The notes under the pieces: generated by a model | Told to the model about the DNA's origin: nothing | The model's database searches: none | What the model saw: only the letters and a program-made list of their open reading frames with translations | Part shown: positions 12,506 through 18,429 of the stretch, piece by piece | Layout of the letters: each line of letters starts with the position of its first letter | How positions within the stretch are numbered: the first letter of the stretch is position 1 | Translations under genes and position numbers: made by a program | NCBI GenBank assembly: GCA_964483775.1 | Contig: CAZADA010000057.1 | Span: 1-18,429 of the forward strand | Length of the DNA stretch: 18,429 nucleotides | Source: CAZADA01 sp964483775 | Lineage (GTDB): Bacteria > Pseudomonadota > Alphaproteobacteria > Caulobacterales > Maricaulaceae | Reading direction: 5' to 3'

Positions 12506-14203
12506 ATGGTTTGGGTCCGTGGATTTTTCGCTTTCGCCCTGGTGATCGGTTGCGCCGCGTGTGCCGTGTCGGCGCCGCGCGGGGCTGTGATCCCCATTGA
12601 TGAGCCAAGCGCGTACGGCTTGTTTTTGGCTGGCCGCTACGCCAGCGACGTGGGCGATACGCAGAGCGCGGAAGCCTATTTCGATGCGGCGCTGAACGAG
12701 GATCGCAGCAACCCCATCATCGCTGAGCAGGCGTTCATAAGTGCGGCTGCGGCGGGCGACCTGGCGCGTGCGAGCCGGCTGGCGCGAGACCTTGTTCACC
12801 AGCCTGGCGTCGCCGGGCGCGCCCGTTTGGTGCTGGCGGTGAGCGCCTTAAAGCGTGGACGGTATCAATCCGCCATCACAGCTCTGGACAACGCGCCTAT
12901 GGGAGCGTTTGACGCCGCCATGGCGACATCGGTGATCGCGTGGGCTTATGAAGGGTTGGGGCGGACCGACATGGCGATGGATGCGCTGGACCGAAATGCG
13001 GAAAACGAAGTGTTGGCTCCGTTCAGCCATCTGGGCGCGGCGTTGATTCACGAGCGCAACGGCAATCGGGACGCGGCGCAATTGTCCTATCTTCGGGCGC
13101 TGCCAAGCGGCGTGGTGCGTTTCCTCGCCGTGGATGGCTATGGGCGCTTTTTGGAGCGCTCGGCGCGCACCGATGAAGCGGCGGGCCTCTATCGCGCGCA
13201 TTTGGTGGGCTATCCAGATGATGCGCACGCTCTTGCAGGGCTGCGCCGGATTGCAGCCGGGGAGCGCCCGCTGCCGATGCTCGCCACGGTTCAAGAGGGC
13301 GCCTCGGTGACGGTGTTCGGTCAGGTGGCGATTTTTGTTGGCCGGATGGATCCGGAATTTGCTGCGTTCTACCTCCAGCTGGCGCTGTACTTGGACGAAG
13401 GGAATGGGGCGGCCCGCCATGTTTTGGGGCAGGTGCTGTCCCAAGCGGGCCGGTCTGAACTGGCGTTGGAGGTTTTGGAGGATCACCCCGCTGGTGGACG
13501 CGATGCGATGCAGGTTCAGATCCAACGGGCGTGGTTGCTCGCTGATCTGGGCCGACGCGATGACGCCGTCAGCGTTTTGCGTCGCGCGACGGGGCGCGAT
13601 GAGGGCGATCAGGCGCGCATCGCCTTGGCCGATCTTTATGCTGCGACGGGTGATGAAGCGCTTGCGATTGCAATCTATACGGATGTGTTGGATCGGCTTG
13701 GCGACGCGTATGAGCGTCAGCATTGGGTGATCTTTTTCGCCCGGGCGGGTGCGCGTCGTTCGATTGGGGATTGGCGCGGTGTCGAAGACGACCTTGAGGC
13801 GGCGCTGGCCCTCGCGCCTGATCAGCCGACGGTCATGAATGTGCTCGGGCAAACGTGGGTCGAACGCGGTGAAAACCTCTCAATGGCCTTTGATCTTATC
13901 CAGCGGTCGGTTGCGCTGGCGCCCCAAGCGGCGGAATTCGTGGCGAGTTTGGGACGGGCTCATTTGCATTTGGGCGAGTACGCCGATGCGGTGATCCATT
14001 TGGAGCGCGCGGCGACGCTGCAGCCGGATGATCCGCAGATCAATGATCTGCTTGGCGACGCTTATTGGCATGTGGGACGTCGTTTGGAGTCCGGATTTCA
14101 GTGGACGCGGGCTTTGCATTTGGATCCTCCACCAGACCTGCGTGCATCGCTTGAACGCAAACTCCAGGTTGGCTTGGTCGAGCCCGCCAGGCGGGCCCAC
14201 TAG
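12506..14203 (+). CDS. Large TPR-repeat lipoprotein
   Basis: This encodes 565 residues. The N-terminus is a hydrophobic signal with a candidate lipobox VIGC (C16; C19 is an alternative), so it is probably anchored in the envelope. The rest is almost all alpha-helical tetratricopeptide-like repeats: early ones around LFLAGRYASDVGDTQSAEAY, a middle group from about residue 275, and the clearest at the C-terminus (VLGQTWVERGENLSMAFDLI, then SLGRAHLHLGEYADAVIHLE, then LLGDAYWHVGRR). TPR arrays are protein-binding scaffolds; the partner is unknown. A TPR protein before ispE is common in related genomes, but I know of no proven function. ATG 12506 lacks a strong ribosome binding site. It ends 20 nt before ispE. 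Confidence 0.85.
   Translation: MVWVRGFFAFALVIGCAACAVSAPRGAVIPIDEPSAYGLFLAGRYASDVGDTQSAEAYFDAALNEDRSNPIIAEQAFISAAAAGDLARASRLARDLVHQPGVAGRARLVLAVSALKRGRYQSAITALDNAPMGAFDAAMATSVIAWAYEGLGRTDMAMDALDRNAENEVLAPFSHLGAALIHERNGNRDAAQLSYLRALPSGVVRFLAVDGYGRFLERSARTDEAAGLYRAHLVGYPDDAHALAGLRRIAAGERPLPMLATVQEGASVTVFGQVAIFVGRMDPEFAAFYLQLALYLDEGNGAARHVLGQVLSQAGRSELALEVLEDHPAGGRDAMQVQIQRAWLLADLGRRDDAVSVLRRATGRDEGDQARIALADLYAATGDEALAIAIYTDVLDRLGDAYERQHWVIFFARAGARRSIGDWRGVEDDLEAALALAPDQPTVMNVLGQTWVERGENLSMAFDLIQRSVALAPQAAEFVASLGRAHLHLGEYADAVIHLERAATLQPDDPQINDLLGDAYWHVGRRLESGFQWTRALHLDPPPDLRASLERKLQVGLVEPARRAH
14182..14196 (+). repeat. Perfect inverted repeat at the TPR/ispE junction
   Basis: GCCCGC-CAG-GCGGGC forms a 6-bp GC-only stem with a 3-nt loop inside the last codons of the TPR gene, 27 nt before the ispE ATG. 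No T-tract follows, so it is not a typical terminator. It could affect ispE translation or mRNA stability. Confidence 0.4.
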
Positions 14204-14223
14204 GCTCGGGTCCCGGTTCTCAG

Positions 14224-15192
14224 ATGGCCTCGGTCAGCGTGTTCGCACCGGCGAAAGTGAACCTCACCCTGCGTGTGACGGGCCGCCGGTCTGACGGCTA
14301 CCATCTTTTGGACAGTCTGACGGTGTTCGCCGATCTCGGCGATGGCGTGACGCTGGCGGATCAGCCCGAGGATCTGCCCGAGGGCGTGCGACCCTGTGGG
14401 CGCTGGCGGTTGGACGGCGCGTTCGCCCAAGCCCTTGCCGATGACTTGGCCGCATCGGGCGCATCGCTTTCGGTGGATGCTGCGCTTGGCGCTTATGCCG
14501 AGCACATGGGCGCGGATGTGGGTTCGTTGCGAGGCGCGCTGGTGAAGGACTTGCCTCTCGCCGCCGGTCTTGGCGGGGGCAGCAGTGACATGGCCGCGGT
14601 TCTGCGCGCTCTTGACGCTCTGTTGGCGCCGCGGGACGCCGGTTCGCTTGGGCGGCTTTCGGCTTTGGCGAGGATCGCCGGTGAGCTCGGCGCGGATGGG
14701 CCCGCGTGCGTCTATGCGCGGCCCCTGCGCTTCCAAGGGGTTGGCGAGCAGATTTCACTGCTCAACCGATGGCCCGCCCTTCCGGCCATTCTCGTCAATC
14801 CTGCGGTTGAGTGCCCCACGCCCGCCGTGTTTGCAGCCTTTGCGCGTGGCGGTGCCCCGTTCAGCGCCGCTTTGGCCGACCCGCCCGAGACTGGCTCCTT
14901 GGAGACGGCGATCGCGTACGTGATCGAGTCCGGTGAGAATGACCTCACGTCCGCCGCTGTGGCCTGCGCGCCGGCCATCGATGACGTTCTTGGCGTTTGC
15001 CGCGGCCTGGATGGCGCGCGTGTGGCGCGCGTCAGCGGTTCGGGCGCCTCGGTGTTTGCGGTGTTTGCGAGCCGCGATGAGGCGCAGCGCGCGGCGCGAC
15101 GGGTCGCCGCTCTCGCCCCGTCTTGGTGGGTCCGCGCGTGTACGCTGCTGGGGACGGACGACACCGCTGCGCCTGGGGAGGGCTTGTGTTGA
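14224..15192 (+). CDS. ispE: 4-diphosphocytidyl-2-C-methyl-D-erythritol kinase
   Basis: This encodes 322 residues. IspE is the GHMP kinase that phosphorylates the 2-hydroxyl of CDP-ME with ATP, the fourth enzyme of the MEP pathway making isopentenyl diphosphate. The family motifs are in order: substrate-binding APAKVNLTLRVTGRRSDGYH (9-27) with K11, the ATP-binding glycine loop PLAAGLGGGSSDMAAV (111-126) with catalytic D122, LGADGPACVYARPLRFQGVGE, and the C-terminal SGSGASVFAVF. The ATG is 20 nt after the TPR stop and has no recognisable ribosome binding site. The N-terminus nonetheless fits the family exactly, so translation may depend on coupling to the TPR gene. Confidence 0.96.
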   Translation: MASVSVFAPAKVNLTLRVTGRRSDGYHLLDSLTVFADLGDGVTLADQPEDLPEGVRPCGRWRLDGAFAQALADDLAASGASLSVDAALGAYAEHMGADVGSLRGALVKDLPLAAGLGGGSSDMAAVLRALDALLAPRDAGSLGRLSALARIAGELGADGPACVYARPLRFQGVGEQISLLNRWPALPAILVNPAVECPTPAVFAAFARGGAPFSAALADPPETGSLETAIAYVIESGENDLTSAAVACAPAIDDVLGVCRGLDGARVARVSGSGASVFAVFASRDEAQRAARRVAALAPSWWVRACTLLGTDDTAAPGEGLC

Positions 15193-15259
15193 CACCGTTG
15201 TAATGGCGGGCGAACACATCGTAGGGGTCTGTCACGATCGAACGGCAAAGGCGCGGTCC

Positions 15260-16375
15260 ATGGTGATCTGGACGGTTGGCATCGTCATTGTTGCGTTTGT
15301 GTGGGCCTTGAGCGGCGCGCGAGCCGCGGCGGCCTGGGGCCCTGTGCAAGCGCCCAATGGTCGGTCCAGCCATGTCAATCCGACCCCCCAAGCCGGCGGG
15401 CTGGGGGTGGTGCTTGGCGTCGGCGCTGCGCTGGGGTTTGCGGCCTGGACTCAGCCGAACGTGTTGACCATTGGCGTTGAGGGGCTGACGCGATTGGCTC
15501 TGGTCGTGTTGGTGTTGGGCGCGATCGCGGTGCTGGGCTTTGCTGATGATGTTTGGGATTTACCGCCGCGCGGCAAGTTCATCGTCTTGGCGTTGTTGGC
15601 GATGGCTTTGGCGCTTGTCGCAGGGCCGGTCAGCGCCTTGCCGATCGCGCGTGACTTTGGCTTGGCGCTGCCTTTGGTGCTCGGTTTGGCGGGCTCATTC
15701 TTGTGGATGTTCACCGTGATCAACGCGGCCAACTTCATGGATGGGGCGAATGGCCTGCTTGGCGGGTCGATGGCGGTTGCGTTCGCCGGCCTGGCGGCGT
15801 GTAGCGCCATGGTCGGGGCTGATGGCGCTCTTTTGTTGTCTGTGGCCGGCGTGGGTGCGTGCCTTGGTTTTTTGCCGCTGAATGCGCGGGTTCGCGCCGA
15901 TGTGTTTCTTGGCGATGTGGGGGCGCTGTTTCTGGGCGGACTGTTTGGCGCTGCGGCGTTGATGTTTGTGTCGGCCGCGCCGGCTGGGGCTGTGTATTTG
16001 GGGCCATTGCTGGTCGCGCCCTTGCTCAGTGATGTGTTGCTCACCCAGCTGGAACGTACGCGCCGGGGTGAGAGTCTGTTTGAGGCGCATCGCGACCACG
16101 CCTATCAGCGCCGGCTTCGCAGCGGCGACAGTCATCGTGCGGTCGCGCTTGGCGTTTGGCTGCAGTCGGCAGGCTGTGCCGGCTTGGCTATAGTCGCGCT
16201 TGTGCTTGCCCTTTCGGTGGGACCGTTGGTCAGTTTGGGCGCGCTCGCCGTCGGCGTGGCGGGTTGCTGCTTGGTCAATGCCGGGGCCCCCCGTTTGGAG
16301 CGCACCGATAAGCCGATCGCGTCGTCCAGCGCTGCGAGGGCGTCAGTACACCCGCTCGACCACAAAATTGGCTAG
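15260..16375 (+). CDS. Family-4 (WecA/MraY-like) polyprenyl-phosphate glycosyl-1-P transferase
   Basis: This encodes 371 residues with about ten membrane helices. The family joins a sugar-1-phosphate from a UDP-sugar to undecaprenyl phosphate, starting a cell-surface glycan. Motifs are in order: PNGRSSHVNPTPQAGG after helix 1, the metal-binding FADDVWD (D96, D97, D100), NFMDGANGL (158-166), FLGDVGALFLG (216-226) and the cytoplasmic EAHRDHAYQR (HRDH 277-280). It resembles WecA/WbpL-type enzymes more than MraY. The sugar cannot be told from sequence. ATG 15260 is chosen because AAAGG lies 8 nt upstream and helix 1 starts there; ATG 15203 is possible. No other glycan gene is nearby. The 3' end overlaps the convergent synthase gene by 33 nt. 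Confidence 0.88.
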   Translation: MVIWTVGIVIVAFVWALSGARAAAAWGPVQAPNGRSSHVNPTPQAGGLGVVLGVGAALGFAAWTQPNVLTIGVEGLTRLALVVLVLGAIAVLGFADDVWDLPPRGKFIVLALLAMALALVAGPVSALPIARDFGLALPLVLGLAGSFLWMFTVINAANFMDGANGLLGGSMAVAFAGLAACSAMVGADGALLLSVAGVGACLGFLPLNARVRADVFLGDVGALFLGGLFGAAALMFVSAAPAGAVYLGPLLVAPLLSDVLLTQLERTRRGESLFEAHRDHAYQRRLRSGDSHRAVALGVWLQSAGCAGLAIVALVLALSVGPLVSLGALAVGVAGCCLVNAGAPRLERTDKPIASSSAARASVHPLDHKIG

Positions 16376-17365
16376 GCCGATCAAGGCGTTGCGGTAGGCG
16401 TTGTCGGGAAATCCGGAGAGCGCTTGGCAGGCGGCGTCGGCGTGGCGGCGCGCCGTCGCCAGCACGCCGGTGAGCGCGCCATACTTTTCAAGAATGCTGA
16501 TGGCGTGGCCAAGATCATCATCCGTCTGATCGACGTTTTCCATGACGCGCAACCAAAACTGGCGTTCATCGGCGTTCGCTTCACGCAAGGCCAAGATCAC
16601 GGGCAAGGTGACCTTGCCTTCACGGAAATCATCGCCGACTCGTTTGCCCAGTCGCGCCGAGACGCCGCCATAATCCAAAACGTCGTCAACGAGCTGAAAG
16701 GCCAGGCCCAACTCACGTCCATAGACGGCGAGGGCCTCTTCCTCGGTGCGATTGCGTTCGGCGAGCACCGCAGCAACTTGTGATGCGGCGCCAAATAAGG
16801 CGGCTGTTTTACCGTCAATGATCGTGAAGTATTCTTCTGTGGTGGTCTCAATGTTGTTCGCCGCCGCCAGTTGGGCCACTTCGCCCTCAGCGATGATGCT
16901 GGATGTGTTCGAGAGAATTTCGAGAATCCGCAACGACCCCGGCTCAACCATCAGATTGAACGCGCGCGCAAACAAAAAGTCGCCCACCAGGACGCTGGCG
17001 GCGTTGCCCCACACGGTGTTCGCTGAGGCGCGGCCACGGCGCAATGCGCTCTCATCGACCACATCATCGTGGAGCAGGGTGGCGGTGTGAATGAACTCGA
17101 CTGTGGCGGCCAGCCGATGGTGATCCACGCCGTCATAGTCCAACATGCGGGCGCATCCGAGGGTCACCATCGGGCGTACACGTTTGCCGCCCGCATTGAT
17201 GAGGTGGGCGGCGAGCTCGGGAATCATCGGCACATGGCTCGACATGCTTGTTTGGATGATGTGATCCACGGCGGCCATGTCCGCTTCGAGCAATGACACC
17301 AGTTGATCAAGCGCCGTGGGTGATTGCGACCGATCAGGCGCGGGTGTGGGTACAGACAGCGTCAA
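16343..17365 (-). CDS. ispB: Long-chain trans-polyprenyl diphosphate synthase (ubiquinone side chain)
   Basis: This encodes 340 residues. It elongates an allylic diphosphate with isopentenyl diphosphate to a long all-trans chain, probably the ubiquinone side chain. The first Asp-rich motif is TATLLHDDVVDES (D100, D101, D104) and the second is QLVDDVLDY (D227, D228, D231). GGKRVRPM binds substrate diphosphate, and GKTAALF and GDDFREGKVTLP are further family marks. The segment around the first motif is very close to IspB-type octaprenyl synthases, but the chain length cannot be read with certainty. A TTG start at 17365 is preferred: AAGGA lies 7 nt upstream, and a promoter-like pair at 17428-17400 overlaps the longer frame from 17428. 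It is divergent from the DUF2007 gene, as in many relatives. Confidence 0.92.
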   Translation of the reverse strand: MTLSVPTPAPDRSQSPTALDQLVSLLEADMAAVDHIIQTSMSSHVPMIPELAAHLINAGGKRVRPMVTLGCARMLDYDGVDHHRLAATVEFIHTATLLHDDVVDESALRRGRASANTVWGNAASVLVGDFLFARAFNLMVEPGSLRILEILSNTSSIIAEGEVAQLAAANNIETTTEEYFTIIDGKTAALFGAASQVAAVLAERNRTEEEALAVYGRELGLAFQLVDDVLDYGGVSARLGKRVGDDFREGKVTLPVILALREANADERQFWLRVMENVDQTDDDLGHAISILEKYGALTGVLATARRHADAACQALSGFPDNAYRNALIGLANFVVERVY

Positions 17366-17399
17366 AGCGGGATCCTTGCTCTTCAATCCTCTGGTGGGA

Positions 17400-17428
17400 A
17401 GGATAAGATCCACTGACCGGCGCGGCAA
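17400..17428 (-). promoter_or_regulatory. Candidate promoter of the polyprenyl synthase gene
   Basis: On the minus strand TTGCCG (17428-17423) and TATCCT (17405-17400) are 17 nt apart; each matches 4 of 6 consensus bases. Transcription from about 17393 would give a leader of roughly 28 nt carrying AAGGAT and the TTG start at 17365, which agrees with the start chosen for the gene. Confidence 0.45.
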
Positions 17429-17469
17429 GCAAGCCAGCTGGCGTGCATCGTCGCAGTGCGGAGTCCATT

Positions 17470-17688
17470 ATGGTTGAATTGTTGCGTAGCAACGACTTGG
17501 TGTTCATCGGGTGGGTTGAGGCGTTGCTCCAGGATGCGGGCATCACACCTGTGATCATGGATCAGTTCGCCAGTGCTGTTGAGGGTTCGATTTCGGCCAT
17601 TCCTCGACGCGTCATGGTCGATGCGGATGTCGGAGACCGGGCGCGGCGCATCTTGTCCGAGGCGGGAGCGTGGCATGACGGCGATTGA
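17470..17688 (+). CDS. DUF2007 family small protein
   Basis: This encodes 72 residues. It matches the short DUF2007 proteins (annotated in databases as putative signal transducing proteins): MVELLRSNDLVFIGWVEALLQDAGITPVIMD, a variable loop (QFASAVEGSISAIPR), then a strand and helix RRVMVDADVGDRARRILSEAG. The fold is predicted to be a small ferredoxin-like alpha/beta unit; the function is not known. ATG 17470 has GGAG 6 nt upstream; a longer GTG frame from 17443 is less likely. The end overlaps the next gene by 14 nt, so the two are almost certainly co-translated. It lies in the usual place between a polyprenyl synthase and a methyltransferase. Confidence 0.85.
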   Translation: MVELLRSNDLVFIGWVEALLQDAGITPVIMDQFASAVEGSISAIPRRVMVDADVGDRARRILSEAGAWHDGD

Positions 17689-18429
17689 ATGCGGCGCCCC
17701 AAGCGATTTGCAGACAAGCGAGGACGCGTTGCTCGGCGGCCGGGTGGTGTTTCGCCAACCCGTGACCGGTTATCGCGCGGCTGTCGATAGTGTTTTGCTT
17801 GGGGCCAGCGTTGCGGAGAGGCCTGTGACGGGGGCCATTCTCGAGCTTGGATGCGGAGTTGGCGCGGCTTTGCTAGTCGCTGGGGTCCACAATCCGGCCG
17901 CGGAGCTCGTCGGCGTGGAAGTCCAAGCCCCGATGGCCGAGCTTGCCAGGGTCAATCTTGATCGGTGTGGTTGGACGGATCGTAGCCGTATTGTGACCGG
18001 TGATGTTCGAGAGCTGGCGGGCGATCCAGCTTGGCGCGATCGGTTCGACGCGGTCATGCTCAATCCGCCGTTTTTTGAGGACGGACGCAGCATCCGTCCT
18101 CCTGCGAATCCTGAACGGGCGCGGGCTTTTGTATGCCAAGTGGGTTTGGAGGTGTGGTTAGACGCCGCGCTTTTGGCGGTGCGCCCGCGAGGGCATGTCG
18201 TGATCATCCACCGTGCTGAGCGGTTGGGCGATGTTCTGGTCGGTTTGGGGGGGCGTGCCGGCGATGTGCGCGTGCGCGGGGTCGCGCCTCGGTCGGACGC
18301 GGCGGCGCGTCGCGTTTTGGTGCGCGCGCGCAAGGGGGTGAAAACCCCGCTGACACATGGGCCTGCATTGGTGCAGCACGATGGCGAGAGGGCGGCGAGC
18401 GGGGAAGCTCAAACTGTCCTTAGCGGCGA
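17675..18429 (+). CDS. TrmN6/YfiC-like N6-adenine methyltransferase, 3' end cut off
   Basis: This frame stays open to the right edge for 251 codons plus 2 nt, so the C-terminus is missing. It is a class I SAM-dependent methyltransferase. LLGGRVVFRQPVTGYRAAVD opens the family's N-terminus, followed by the SAM-binding LELGCGVGAALL (58-66 region, GCGVG) and the acidic end of strand 2 (VGVEVQ). The catalytic N6-adenine motif is N130-P-P-F133 in VMLNPPFFED, then LLAVRPRGHVVIIHRAE. E. coli YfiC of this type modifies A37 of tRNA1-Val; the substrate here is inferred. GGGAG lies 6 nt before the ATG, which is inside the end of the DUF2007 gene (14-nt overlap). Confidence 0.88.
   Translation, partial: MTAIECGAPSDLQTSEDALLGGRVVFRQPVTGYRAAVDSVLLGASVAERPVTGAILELGCGVGAALLVAGVHNPAAELVGVEVQAPMAELARVNLDRCGWTDRSRIVTGDVRELAGDPAWRDRFDAVMLNPPFFEDGRSIRPPANPERARAFVCQVGLEVWLDAALLAVRPRGHVVIIHRAERLGDVLVGLGGRAGDVRVRGVAPRSDAAARRVLVRARKGVKTPLTHGPALVQHDGERAASGEAQTVLSG

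Noticed and set aside
12848..13852. A 334-codon minus-strand open frame inside the TPR gene
   Set aside because: Its product is basic and low in recognisable motifs, while the plus-strand frame has a lipoprotein signal and TPR repeats. It is an antisense shadow common in GC-rich DNA.
14933..15259. Extending the glycosyltransferase N-terminus back to 14933
   Set aside because: The extra residues are Arg-rich, overlap ispE in another frame and precede the first membrane helix; the ATG at 15260 has a ribosome binding site.

Overview
The window is about 62% GC by eye and is densely packed with chromosomal genes on both strands. It comes from an alphaproteobacterium. The evidence is a split F0 ATP synthase operon with separate b and b' subunits, a CcrM-type GANTC DNA methyltransferase with its C-terminal extension, a DciA (DUF721) gene next to mutY, and the order ispE / polyprenyl diphosphate synthase / DUF2007 / N6-adenine methyltransferase. 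I cannot name the genus; the Caulobacterales, Maricaulales and Rhodobacterales side of the class is plausible. I see no IS element, phage gene, CRISPR array, tRNA or rRNA.

Layout. (1) 2-951, plus strand: the 3' end of gcvPB (glycine decarboxylase subunit 2), a 200-nt gap, and a small two-helix membrane protein. (2) 5493-935, minus strand: dciA, two tandem DsbA-like lipoprotein genes, then the F0 genes atpI-atpB-atpE-atpF'-atpF. (3) 5637-6782, plus: mutY. (4) 9695-6779, minus: PA0069-type radical SAM gene, rnhB, ccrM. (5) 10673-9759, minus: a family-4-like uracil-DNA glycosylase. (6) 10763-16375, plus: ETF-ubiquinone oxidoreductase, a large TPR lipoprotein, ispE, and a family-4 polyprenyl-phosphate glycosyl-1-phosphate transferase. 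(7) 17365-16343, minus: a long-chain polyprenyl diphosphate synthase. (8) 17470 to the end, plus: a DUF2007 protein and a TrmN6-like methyltransferase cut by the window edge.

How the genes fit together. The F0 genes encode the membrane rotor, the stator and an assembly factor. F1 is not here, as usual in this class. mutY, udg, rnhB, ccrM and dciA form a neighbourhood of DNA repair, methylation and replication genes. ispE, the glycosyltransferase and the polyprenyl synthase all concern isoprenoid or polyprenyl metabolism, and ETF-QO feeds electrons into the ubiquinone pool whose side chain such a synthase makes.

All genes are recognisable families and I do not see an entirely new system. The points most worth a second look are: a uracil-DNA glycosylase with a single cysteine, so it cannot hold the 4Fe-4S cluster of its family; a duplicated DsbA-like pair with unusual CPTC and CSAC active sites joined to the F0 operon where smc often lies in relatives; 3' overlaps at all three convergent gene pairs; and CtrA-like and GANTC motifs just upstream of ccrM. 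Start codons were chosen by Shine-Dalgarno spacing and differ from the longest reading frame for many genes.
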